From NCBI GenBank assembly GCA_036325645.1, contig JAWNBB010016139.1, positions 1 to 22,917 on the forward strand: 22,917 nt of DNA. The letters are read 5' to 3'. This stretch comes from Balantidium ctenopharyngodoni. Its lineage: Eukaryota; Ciliophora; Litostomatea; Vestibuliferida; Balantidiidae. A program made the position numbers and the translations under genes. Below, piece by piece: positions 11,622 to 22,896 of this stretch (within the stretch, counting starts at the first letter, position 1; each line of letters starts with the position of its first letter). The notes under the pieces are model-generated. The model saw nothing but the letters and a program-made list of their open reading frames with translations, was not told where the DNA came from and did not search any database.

Positions 11622-11768
11622 GGAAAACTATTTGAAAATGCACTTAGAAATGGATGCTCAAAGTCTGAGAAGATAAAAGGAGATGCATTCAAAACCAGAA
11701 GAAATTAGAAAAGATTGCGATTTAGATAAATAAATAAACATCTTAATATGATATTACAACATAAACAT
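11622..11768 (+). repeat. Diverged repeat, copy A
   Basis: This 147-nt segment aligns with 22576-22718 over its full length, with small gaps and roughly 60-70 percent identity by eye. The last 22 nt (11747-11768, beginning TATGATATTACAAC) are identical in both copies. Shared internal blocks include CTATTTGAAAATG/CTATTTGGAAATG and AATGGATGC. In the one reading frame I compared codon by codon (24 codons), differences fall at first and second positions more than third. Both copies also carry TAA/TAG, so the similarity is not that of two functional coding exons. The element is probably a non-coding repeat family or a decayed mobile element. Confidence 0.65.
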
Positions 11769-12175
11769 TATTATGATTTCTTTTTCATTATTTATTCTCT
11801 TGGTTAGTTTTTCCTTCAAAATTAAATATATGTCCAGTAATAAAAACAATCGTGAAATCAAAAATAGGTTCATCCTTAGAATGTGTAAATATGTTAAGGA
11901 AATCTCAGATAATAACATTACAATTCATGTTAAAACACAAAAGAATTCTTTAAATTCGAAGTAGTCTTCAAGACAATCATATTGTATCAACAATGCAAAA
12001 TCAAATAAACTCTCACCCTTGAAAGACACGAATAAACAGATATTTAAAATTAAGTGTCACAGGAGTAATTCCTAAATCAATTCTCTAATGATATTTAAGT
12101 TGCATCGCCTGCAAAAACAACATCATCAATCAACGTACCCATAAACACACAAAATTATAATCTAATTAATTCGAT

Positions 12176-15100
12176 TTAATATAGGATCAACATGAATGTA
12201 CTAAATAAAAGCAAATAATTTAAACTAATAAACCCACTACTTAACACCGTAAACGCTTTACAAAGCTTTACATTTGTGTAATACTTCGGTGCAGGAACTT
12301 TATTAAAGCAAGTCACATATCAATGATAATCCCGATCTTTTACAAACTCCTCTACCTTATTATCCGGCACTGAATACTCCTGCGTATCACTATTCACATT
12401 AATCACCCCACACATTGTATCACTTGTTTTACAGTTTACCATTTCCTCATTTGTCGGTGTCGTCGCACTTCTCGTCTCAATTTTCCAAACGCAAGTCACG
12501 CTTCTATGACTAGTCAATCCGCTATAGGAAATATTAAAAGTTACTTTCCCGGTAACATCTGGGATATTGGCAAGCTCAAAGATGATATTGCTATCGCTGA
12601 GTTGACTGTCGGTGTATTGCTCTCTACTATATCATGAATTATATGTTATAGTATTTGTATTGAATAATCAATTTGTTGTCGTTGAATCACTCGTATCTGA
12701 AGCAAATTTATTAAAAATTCCGGTTAAACTTTTACTTCCACTCCCCGTATTTGTTGGGCAGATCGAGTTTGGTGTTGCGCATACGGTATAAAACAGTAGC
12801 TTTTCATTTGTTTCCGATGCTTTGATCATTGCGATTAAATCGTCTGCGACATCGGATGTTGTTATGCATTTATCATCAATGCAGTGAGTGTATGCGTTTA
12901 GTCTGAACCCGTCACTTACAATTTGTCCGGATGAATCGGAGCAAATAACGCAACCATTCGAAGCGTAACCATAATTTGAAAATCACTGTTGACAGTAATT
13001 AACAAACATCTTTTTCGTAGAAGTCTCCAATTCATTCGCTCAAAAATATTTAATGCACCTTGTTTCATCGGTGTATTCAGGGGAAATAGTACTACTTGTC
13101 ACGGGATTTTCCGTTAATTTTCCATATCCTTCACTTAAATTGTTTAAATCGGAACTTGTGGATGAGAACGCACATAGTATATTATACGAGTAACCTTTAA
13201 TAAGATTCCTAAAATAAAAAGAGTGTGATACTCAGGAATCATAGAAATAAGCAGAAACATATTTTTGCAACGGCGATCAGTCCACGCGGCTTGCTTGAGA
13301 GGAAAACTCGTTATATACTAACTGCGTTCAGCTTTTATAAGCGTTACTTTGGCAGATCAATGCACAATAAACAAATGAAGATTTATAATCATTTGTCACT
13401 GTTATTTTCAATTCATTTGCTTTTAATTGGTTTGTATTATCTCCACTATATGTTGCTATACTAACAGTGTTTTTCAAACTAAAGTTCGATGGTATCCTCA
13501 ATATCTCCAGAGTGTCATCCTGAGATATTTTAAACCCTTGAATCGTATAACATCTATCTATATAACGAGGGGAAAACTCTTGCTCGGGAATCTTGAAAGT
13601 CGTCGCGGGTATTGTAATTAAACTGAAAAAATTAGATTCTCTCACCGTTAAATCCGGATTCGCATTTATATCAAAATAAGTTCCATTATCTTCATTAAAT
13701 GGCGGGATGGTGATTGACTCAACGATAAAAGGATAAATTAAAGTCTTTTGATCGAAGGCGATTAATCAACTATCAACGTTCGGATGCGATAGGTAATAGT
13801 ATACCTTGGCATTCGATGATTGCGGGACGATCAACGCCGTTTCTGTCATGATTTCCGAACTTTTAATATATTTTATTTGCACTGATACTAAGGGAGAAGC
13901 TAAATAATCAACGGTATTCGATCATTCAGGCGTGAGAGAGTAGATACCATTTGATGTTCCACAAGATACTCCGATATAAAATTCGTAAGGTTCACCGTAT
14001 CAGGCAGGGACTAAATACTTCGGTTTTGTTGTTTTGAAAATATTCGAACCTGTACTGAAGGTGACTTCAGTGGACGTGTTTTTCAAGAAACGATCGCTAC
14101 CCATTTTCGACGACGTGATAATATAAGCCTTCTTATACCGGCCAGGTTGAATAGATATTCTATTTAATCTACTGTTGTATTTCCTCATTTCCACGATATC
14201 GTTGACATCGAAATAGTGATCAATGATATCAATCCAATACTTATTACTTGCATTATCAACGTTAATATTCTTCCCTCTGTGCCACAAGTACTCGTCCTTC
14301 CCTAACAGCGGATTCGTATTATCAACGATTCAATCGGAAGTGTAAGTGTTGCTATTTACACTGGTCGTATAATAAATCGAATTCGATGAAATGATCGTTA
14401 TTATATATTGATTAGTATAATTGTTATTATTAATATTGTTCGGGTTATACAGAGAATCAATTGTAATGCCCCAATATTTAAAGGCATATCCCACTGAAAT
14501 CGAAGGAGAGTTCTCGTTTAATTCGAACACAAGTCTGTGGTTAAGTATCAAAATGTCGGTAATTTGCACTGTTTTCCGTGAAACGATATCGCTTGTCTCG
14601 GTACTCCAGTACTCATTCAATGTGATTCTTGGTATCGAGTTGTGCCTTAAATTGTACTCCACAGGGAAATTAATTATAAATTTTGTTTTGGCGGTGAACT
14701 CGCAACTTGATGAACTACAATTCGCAGTGGAGTAATCGATGCCAACGTTGAAGACGTGGACACACTTTTCACGAGGTACCTTTGATAATTGATTATCTTT
14801 GTAATGATAGTATCGTCACGCGGATGTGGAGGGACTTGGATTAGAGAATCAATCATTTTTCAATGTTCCAGTGGTGTTTCAGAGGCATTTCCGTAAACCG
14901 GTGATGGTATCGTAGGTATTATAAGTCACCGCGTAAAATTCAGAAACACTTTTATACGGGTTTATGAAACCGGTGATCATCACATTCACATTACTTTCTC
15001 TTTCCACGATACGATCGAATAGGATATTTAATATTCCTTCCCGTTCGAAATAGCATTTCGTTGGTCAATATTCATTCCCGTTTATTTCATAGCATTGGAT

Positions 15101-18100
15101 ATCATTCGGATTGCTACTTCTGATGCTGATTGTCTTAGTAATAAAGACAGTGATTTCGTTGACATGACTACTCTTTATAAGAAATTGAAAAACGTAGTCT
15201 GATATGTCTCCGTAAATATTGCTTGTGACTTTGGAAATCGTGGATAATGAACCGGAGTAGTTTTGTGAAACAGGGTTGACATCGAACGATAAATTATGAT
15301 TTCAAGTAATATCATATGACGCGATTTGATTATTATTTACTTTAACGCTTCATTTAACGGTGTTTAATATCACTCACTTGACAGGATATCAATAGATGTA
15401 AATGATTTGACCTCACTCCTCGAATAAAATGTTATCCTTTATCACGCATGTTATCGTACTCGAAGCCGAAGTCCAGTTCTTTCACGTGCAAGATTTAATT
15501 AAGTTATTCCCTTGTTTTAAGATATTAACGTATGAATCTTCGTAAAAATCGTCAATTGGACTGAAGGACATAAAGCAGTCAGGTAGTATAGAAGATTGTA
15601 TTATCAACGAACTAAAATTCGACGAAACCGAGCTTAAATCGATAACCATTCCAGGATGAAAATTACGTTTTCAATCGATTTCAAACGATACACGGCTGAC
15701 ACCGTTGCTTGAATTGGTATGTTCTGTGAAGTAATCCAGTTTGATCTCCGGTCAAGAAGCAGCAGTAGATACATTCGATAAAGTGAATGTCACTTCTTCT
15801 TCCGCGGAAAAAATGTTGGGGTGGACATAGTAATTTAAATTTGACGTCGTTGGTAATTCGATCTTAAATGAATGGAAAATATAATCCTGGGATTTAAGTT
15901 TATAACATACAACATCGTACATATTCGAGGCGTCGATTACTGGGCATTTTACCTCTCCTGATACGTTTGTACATGGGGAATTACTAAATCATCCATTGAT
16001 ATTCATGTTATTTATTACGCAACCTGCATCGTTTACGTTTGCGATTACGAATTTCAAAATCGCTCCAAAAGGAACTTGTTGAGTATAAGGGGAATGGAAA
16101 GTAAATTTCAAACTTATTGCGGGGTCGTTAACATAGGACAAAGGCTGGTTTAATTCTATTAGGATAGGCGTGGTAAATTCCCGAAGGACCATATAATCTA
16201 AAATAAATAAATTCTTATCACCCACATAATTCGTGTGGTAGGTTAATGAAGCGTGATTTGCGCTCAACGCCCAAAAACCTACAAGATCGTTCGGGCAAAA
16301 ATAATTCAACGTATGATCACAATGGAACACTGATCAATCCGGAACAAATTTCGTTTCGACGGATAAATACGGTTTATTGTTGTTTGTTCTTGTTCCATCA
16401 TTTTCGGGGGTTGTTCTCGTAATATCAAATCAACTTCCGGCTGTTGCCCCGAGGATACCGTGGTTGAATATTTTACCGAAACAGAAAAATTTTGTATTTG
16501 TAAATACGCTTGAGTAATCAGTGCTAGCGAATGGTGAGTAGTTGATAGGGATTAAACTAGGATCAATGCTGAACTTATTATTAAAGAATAGGATATAGCT
16601 ATCAAACATTTCATACTCTGAGTTATTTTGCAGTATCACCGGAGGAGAGTTATTGTTTTTAATTTGGGAATTCCACACATCGATCGTGTTTCTCCCAGTT
16701 CCATCCTTGTTTTGATTGAAACGGATTGTATTGTAGATTGCACTTTTCTTGGGGTTGCTTTGGCTGATGGTATCCATCCCCAAGTTATTATGAACGTATT
16801 TATTAGATAAAAACAAAACATTGTTTCGTTGAGTGTTTATTTTATTGCTTCAAATCCCTTTCATTCCAGTGTTACCGAAGTTGGACATTGACACGGAATT
16901 AAAAAACCCCCCGATAAAGCTAGGGAACACGCCTAATGTATAAGGTTCTGATTCTCCTTGGCTAAGATAATACGGGCAATAATATGGAATTAAAATCGGG
17001 GAATTGTCTTTATAATACCGATCATTTGAATTCGTACTTCGATTATGCAACACCAATCAACTCCCTAAATAAAACAAATAGCCGCTGCTCTCGTTTTGAT
17101 ACGCCGATGTCATGCTCATAGCAAGTGAATAAATCGGTGACGTGATGTCGCTGTTTTTAGTCTTATTGACACTGTTATAATAATTATTAATATGTCAACT
17201 CTGCTGGGAAGGATACCCATACGCCCTAACATAATCGGTGTTTCAATTACTAACTGGGTACGTTGATGCTAGCGTTTCGTAATCGCTTTCCATTAAAGAC
17301 GCTTTAAACATGAACAAAAAGAAAGTATTACTCGTGGATCTTCGGGTATCTCATCAGCCTTGGTTGATTTCAAGTCAGCACACACCTCCTTTGCTATCGG
17401 ATGCTGAAGAGTTATCCATAAACGCAAAATGGTTTTTAATCGCGTTGATGTTTGTGGAAACGTAATTTGTACTTGCTTTATCGTTGAATACCCCACCTTC
17501 AGGGAACAACTTGATAAAACGAAGAACACGAATGTACCTGCTTCCAAAGCTCCCGCTGTTGTTTTCCCATTTAACTCCGATCATTATTTCCATGGGCGTG
17601 AAAACATTTGTAATTGTCTGATCTAGATTTTTATATTTATGGCATGTATCAGCTAACCCGAAATATCATCTCACAGGGCTGATATTCCGGGGTATTTGCT
17701 TCTCGCAGATTTCATCGTTTCCAAATCCCCATTCACCTTCGATGTGTTCTCCGCTGACGACAGTCCAAGATCGATTGATTTCACTGTATCATGTTGAGTC
17801 GTTGATCGATGCTATTTGAGGTGAATAAATCGCAGTTTCATCCGATGGAAACAGAGTATCGGAATTGGTAATCCATTGATACTTTTGGGGTCTTCTACTC
17901 GCGGATCAAGGATAAAACGCTTTCGAATTCTTTAATGATGAGCTATTAAACCCCCAAGATACAAAGCATTGCCTTTTATTGGCATCTTTTTCGTCGTCAT
18001 CAAACGCTTTTTTAAACCAGTTTCTCGATCATTTCACGAAGAATCTCCCTTTTATTGCTACTAATTTACTACTGTTCATGCCTAATCCCATCGGGAAAAA

Positions 18101-20053
18101 CTGCCCTATTTTTTCATTGTTGCCTGTATTCAACGTGATTCTCGCCCGAAGTAATAAATTATTTTCTTGATTTCTAATCAATCGATTATCAGATTCATCA
18201 CTATAAATAAAATGCTCTTTTACATTTGTTTCTTTGTCTCATTCCCCTAACACCGGATTCATTTTGTAATTGTTTTTATCAAGGTTGAACACGCTCCAAT
18301 CGAAGTACTCCCTATACAATAATTTCTCTTTTGTCGACGCTGTTACCGCACCGTTTTCCGTTTGACTCGTAGTATAGTCTTCATAATCAAAGTAGTATCC
18401 ATTATAATCTTTTCTTCCCATGTAAGTGTTATAGCACATTATCCCGGCTGCAGCCGGTGTTTCATCAAGGAATATGTCATCAGTTTTTATTCTTCGCTCG
18501 GCGAATTCGCTTTTATCGATATCATCATACATATACAAACTAAACTTAATTTCACTTCTGTATTCATTGTTATTAAATAGTTTATCGCTATCTTCCTTTC
18601 CACATTCGTCGAAGAAAACCCAAAGTTTTATTTCATACTTCGTCCCTTCAGATAAAGCACCAGGGTAATAAAAGAAGAACCCGCTTTCACTGGTAGATAA
18701 ATTATTATTATATGTAATAGGGTAACATTTAGGACTATTAGCGAAATCGTTGAATAAATTGTTTCCAAAATTCGTAAAATCGCAAGTCGATGAAATAAAT
18801 GTTACTCGACTTGTTGATGAAATATTTGACTGTTTGATAAGAATGTATTTATTCACGATTTGAGGAGATTGCGATGGAAGCGAAAAAGTGAATTTGAGTT
18901 GAAAGGCGCCGCCACGGAAAACATCATAAACATCCTGTGTAATATTTGTCACTTGATCAACCAGTGTTTCAGGGTGGATGACACTGAAATTAACTAAATT
19001 CGGTTTAATTTCTACTGGTATTTTTAAGTATGAATGAATCACGAAGCTATTACGATAACGCACTAAGATTTCAATGAATTCGTTATTTGAAGAGTACGCG
19101 CTTTTCATCCGTGTTTGCAACGAGGAAAATTTTATGTTGATTTCATCGTTTTTATAAGAGCTTGCAATATCATCCAAACTAAACCCGATCACTTTTCTCC
19201 CTTCAATTTCCTCCATTTCATGAGCGATGAATTTCCCAATCGGGATATTCGGATTTGTTTTCCCTGGGACATCGCCTAAGGAGATAGTTGCGATGTTTTC
19301 CGCAATGATTAAATTGGTGGGGTATCGAAGGCAAATGATGTAATTTTCCCATGAAAATATTTCATTGAACTTTGCGTTTATTGAAAAAGTAAATCATGAG
19401 TTAGTACTGATTTGAAGTGTGCTTTCAACGGGTGTTAAATTAATAAAAGCTTTCGCCGTGTATTGTGGGACAAAGAACACGTTTGGGAAATAACCAGCAT
19501 CGTAGATAACTTTATCAGTGCTACTATTAGACGAAGATGTTAAAATCGTAAATGATCCCACGTTAGAAAGAGACTGATTTGATAGGAGTTTCAATGTTAA
19601 TTGATAGTTATACCCTGGTAGAGCAGTGTATTGAGGATCATTTGTATATATTTTACAGTAGGCGATATTATCTTCTCCAGCGCTGTTTTCTTCGATTATT
19701 AAAGGAATTTGCGTGTCATCGTCAATACGGAGAAGTGAACATTGATATTTTGTCGCGGGTGAGGAATTGAACCCAAAGGCTGTTGATGCACTATAACTGT
19801 TGAATTGAATAGCGATAAACGAATGCTGAGGCGCACCAAAGTTGTAAAAATTAATAAAATTATTGTAATCCGTCATGCTCGGAATATAAAATTTAAATTT
19901 CATTTCCGTGCCTCACCCTGGATTGGCTGTATAAGCAGGGCTTATTGTTCAAGGAAGTGTTTGATCGGGTTGAATAACCCCGCAAATGATCGGATAATTT
20001 AATGTTAATAATGATAATCATATGAACAAGAATGATAATTTGAGATTTCTCAT
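12176..20053 (-). CDS. Giant secreted protein with signal peptide and GPI-signal-like C-terminus (2625 aa)
   Basis: One intronless frame of 2626 codons runs from ATG (20053) to TAA (12176-12178). It has roughly 40 in-frame TGA codons and an in-frame TAA just upstream (20060-20062). The N-terminus MRNLKLSFLFIWLSLLTLNY followed by PIICG is a classical signal peptide. The last ~20 residues are hydrophobic (GFISLNYLLLFSTFMLILY) with no cytosolic tail, as in GPI-attachment signals. The body is Ser/Thr/Asn/Tyr-rich with many N-x-S/T sequons and scattered Cys pairs, as in an extracellular glycoprotein. A short beta-type motif recurs: EMKFKFYIP (~50), QLKFTFSLP (~385), SLKFTFHSP (~1314) and a related KFIINFPVEY. 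This suggests diverged beta-sandwich modules. I recognise no named family and infer a cell-surface or cortical matrix protein. A single-pass membrane anchor without a tail is the alternative. Confidence 0.87.
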
Positions 20054-20461
20054 TTTTATTTATAATTGAATAATTAGATCATATCGCAAGGTTATCCCAT
20101 ATCAATCCCTAATAATTATTCATCAATTCAATTAACTTTATTCTTCTCCGAGTATAATCAAAAAATTAATCTATTTTATTTTTATGTCTCTACATTCTTC
20201 GTATATTATCCCAGTCGCAATTATTATAATATGCATTACTGTTCTAGTTAATTTATCTATTAAAATCGAATTATTTTGTTAATTAGAACTCTTCGATTAT
20301 ACTTCTTAATTAGGCGACTTGAGGTTAATCTTAATCAATGGCAATTGCGGTATAATCCTTAAGCAGAGTTTAATTGTTTTCTCTTCGAAATTTAATAAAA
20401 AGTGTAATAAAACTATTGCATGTGGTATAATTATTAATTCGGATACCAATTAAAAAACAAT
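20054..20461. promoter_or_regulatory. Divergent intergenic (putative bidirectional promoter) region
   Basis: This 408-bp AT-rich spacer separates two genes transcribed away from each other: the giant secreted protein (-) and the PUF gene (+). It must carry both promoters and 5' leaders. No coding frame of note is present. In-frame stops close to both ATGs (20060-20062 on the - strand, 20435-20437 on the + strand) confirm that neither frame extends into it. I could not identify a specific promoter motif by eye. Confidence 0.6.
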
Positions 20462-22160
20462 ATGAACAGTACAAAACCTGAAAAAGAGACATCGTTCAAA
20501 CCGTTAGAAAACCTTAAAGATTTTCTTCCCTCTGATATCATCTCGGAAATGAACACGGAACAAGAAAAAGATGGAGATGACGATGATGAAGATATTAAAG
20601 TAAATATAATAATTATTTTACCTTCGTATATAGAACCTTGCGTATCATCCCAATGTGAAATACAAGGCGAATGAACTTCATGACTGGACATCACCGCCGA
20701 AAGTTCGATGATATTCAGATTCAAATATTCAAATGCAAAACAAATTCATCATTTATCAACATTTTCTGAACCGTCTTTCCCAAGACAATAATTATCCAAC
20801 AGTCTATTTAAAGCCACAGCAGAACAATCAATATCAAGGGCAGAATTATGGGTTGTTCAATTGTAATAATTATCAGAATCAATTTAAGCCTAATCAACAA
20901 TTGAATAGCAATGTCAATCACTATTTTAATTCCCTTGATAACTGTCACGATAAGCAGTTAAACCATTGTAATTATTCATTTTTTAACAACGACTTTAATC
21001 AAAACCCGAAGTATATCCGACTTAATAATAATGTTAAGTATAGGTTTGTGACTGAAAAAAAAGGAAGTTTCAGTAGTAAAAAGACATCATGTGACTCGTC
21101 AAATTCGAATAGTAAACTCTCCTTCCATAAGCAAAGCAGCATAATTGAATTCGATGTTGAGCAATATGAAATCGATGAGTTTAGTAATTATATCAAGTCG
21201 ATTAAAGATAACCTTGTCGAGATGTGTTCTTCGCAGAAGAGCGGAAAGGACTTGTTAAAAATGTGAAAGAAGAACCCTCTTGAATGCAATACAATATTAA
21301 TTCAAGCATTAAATAGTAGCATATCCCATTGAATGCAGGACACGTATGGGAATTATTTCTTCCAGGATTTCTTAGAAACATGAACGCAACCGCAGATTCA
21401 ATTGATAATATCATTCATAAAAACCGATTTCGTAACGATTTCTAAAAATTACTCTGGTACGCATGCTTTGCAAGTTCTCGTCGCTTTAGCGAAAACACCG
21501 AATTTAAAGGCAAGTCTGCTTCAAATGATTGATAATTATGAAATCGAAATGTGTTGAGATATCAACGCAAATCATGTTCTCAAGAAGATAATCGAAGTAA
21601 TCCCTGAGGAAGACCGTTACAAATGAAACGAAATAATCCTGAACAATTTCAAATGAATTTCCTTCCACCCTAACGGTATCTGCTTGATAAAAGTATTTAT
21701 AAATAACACTAAAAATCCCGGATATATACAAATTATGCTACAAATTTTCACGACAAATTGCCTTCAAATCGCACAGAATGCCTATGGTAATTACCTAATC
21801 CAATTCATTTTGGAAACATGGGGGATCGAATATTGTATGCCAATGGTGAACATTCTCGTTGGTCATATTTGTCTTCTTTCGACTCAAAAGTTCTCTTCGA
21901 ACGTGGTTGAGAAAATAATTAAATTAATCGGGGACGAACAGAAACTTTTCAAAGACAGAATTTATTACGAACTCTACATGACCAATAATTTTGTAAGTAT
22001 ATTAAAGAATAAATATGGAAAATATGTATTATTGAATATTATGAAAACTATGAGTAAGGATTCGAGAGAATCGATAAGGTCTTTCCTCCAAAGGAAGTAT
22101 TTAATTATTAATCAGAAAATAAGTAAAAAAGTGAAGTATTTTATTGAACAATGTTTATAG
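20462..22160 (+). CDS. Pumilio/PUF-family RNA-binding protein, two exons (554 aa)
   Basis: Exon 1 is 20462-20599 and exon 2 is 20634-22160 (stop TAG). Joining them across a 34-nt GT-AG intron restores one frame, with seven TGA codons. PUF proteins bind 3' UTR elements and repress or localise mRNAs. The N-terminal part (to ~220) has an acidic run, KDGDDDDEDIK, and an Asn/Gln-rich stretch. The C-terminal part (~230-545) carries eight Puf repeats recognisable by their second helices: KSGKDLLK, TYGNYFFQ, YSGTHALQ, INANHVLK, PNGICLIK, AYGNYLIQ, KFSSNVVE and KYGKYVLL. Repeats 2 and 6 keep the Asn-Tyr-Gln triad that reads U, and repeat 7 keeps Ser-Asn-Glu that reads G. Repeats 1, 3, 4, 5 and 8 depart from the classical residues. 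Start is supported by an in-frame TAA at 20435-20437. It is a cytoplasmic mRNA regulator with an unusual target preference. Confidence 0.9.
20600..20633 (+). other. 34-nt spliceosomal intron in the PUF gene
   Basis: The segment starts GTAAAT and ends TATAG. Without removal, the exon 1 frame stops soon after and the conserved repeats lie in another frame. With removal, the junction reads DEDIK then NLAYHPNVKYKANELHDW, a smooth, protein-like continuation into the long exon 2 frame. It is more AT-rich than the flanking exons. Length is in the range of short ciliate introns. It is the only intron I could support in the window. Confidence 0.85.
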
Positions 22161-22896
22161 TAAGAGATTGGTAATCTAATTCGATGCAATCAGAATCGTA
22201 TATTTATAAGTTAAATATTAAGCATTTTTATAGGGTTAGACAATGAAATATGCTAAATAACTAAGAATTGGAGATTAAGAAACAAGGCTGTTATTAAAGA
22301 ATGACTGCCTGAATGAATGAAATAATTTATGAATAAAATGAGGGAATTTTATAATATGCAATTTTATAATAGAGAAGAGACTTCTTTAATATGAACTGAG
22401 GGGTTTTGGTGTATTTAATATGTATAAAGAGTATTCTGGACATTACATAATGTATATATTTTTATATGTTTATTCAAAACTCTGTAAGATATGTATTTAT
22501 GAAATGAAATTGTAGTATAAGAGATGCTGTGTAGAAAGGATGCAATTGTATCTAAGATGAGCGAGAATAAGGTAAGGAATTCTATTTGGAAATGAGGGTA
22601 GGAATGGATGCAGGACATTAGGGGATGATATATGAGACGCATGAGAAATTAGAAGAGGTTAGAAGACATTGTGATTGAGATAGAATCAATTTTTGGTATG
22701 ATATTACAACATAAACATATATTTAATATTTGTATATTTTAAAATCGGAAATGGTTGAATCGGTGTTTTGTATAAATAGTTAAGATTGCAATATTTATAA
22801 CAATGATTATTTTATTGTTGTGGATGGATATTCAAATTATGTTTTTTAATGAAAGTTATGTAAATGATAAAACTGAATTTGAATGTATAATAGTTT
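22161..22896. other. Right subtelomeric non-coding region
   Basis: This 0.7-kb stretch between the PUF stop and the telomere holds no gene I can support. It is AT-rich near the PUF gene and near the telomere, and purine-rich on the + strand around 22540-22690, where it contains repeat copy B. A - strand frame at 22415-22642 is an antisense by-product of that purine-rich strand. No tRNA or other RNA gene was recognised. Confidence 0.6.
22576..22718 (+). repeat. Diverged repeat, copy B
   Basis: This 143-nt segment matches copy A at 11622-11768 in the same orientation and ends in the identical 22-nt block at 22697-22718. It lies about 180 bp from the right telomere, whereas copy A is in the middle of the chromosome, near the end of its purine-rich island. 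Both copies are purine-rich upstream of the 22-nt block, which inflates apparent similarity. The perfect 3' block and the shared CTATTT-GAAATG and AATGGATGC blocks are hard to explain that way. Confidence 0.65.

Larger units (their letters stand above)
10863..12175. other. Intergenic region between two - strand genes
   Basis: The part next to 10863 (to about 11050) is AT-rich and should hold the promoter of the TmcB-like gene. The part next to 12175 (about 11970-12175) should hold the 3' end of the giant gene. The middle contains a purine-rich island (see 11064-11462) and one copy of a diverged repeat (11622-11768). A 63-codon + strand ORF with an ATG at 11773 and a TAG at 11962-11964 starts just after that repeat. 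Its first 15 residues are hydrophobic (MISFSLFILLVSFSF) and the rest is Lys/Asn-rich. It might be a small secreted or membrane protein, but in such AT-rich DNA it could equally be chance. Confidence 0.45.

Noticed and set aside
11584-11740. Repeat copies A and B as diverged copies of a protein-coding exon
   Set aside because: One frame gives similar peptides with some K/R and I/V swaps, but both copies carry TAA or TAG, an alternative frame is nearly as similar, and differences over 24 compared codons are not concentrated at third positions.
13300-13345. An apparent frameshift or stop in the giant gene near 13328
   Set aside because: On recounting, the bases after the TGA read ACG CAG TTA in frame with no stop. 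The interruption was a reading slip.
12176-20053. Many separate short ORFs (e.g. at 12320, 13328, 14000, 14330, 15989, 16430, 17375, 18239, 19394 on the - strand)
   Set aside because: Each ends at a TGA and the next continues in the same frame, so they are segments of one gene under the reassigned code.
750-22160. TGA read as Cys (Euplotes-type code)
   Set aside because: The TGA near the lipase catalytic His falls on a family Trp position, and the telomere repeat differs from GGGGTTTT.
22415-22642. A 75-codon - strand ORF in the right subtelomere
   Set aside because: It overlaps repeat copy B and is the antisense of a purine-rich strand; composition and position give no support.
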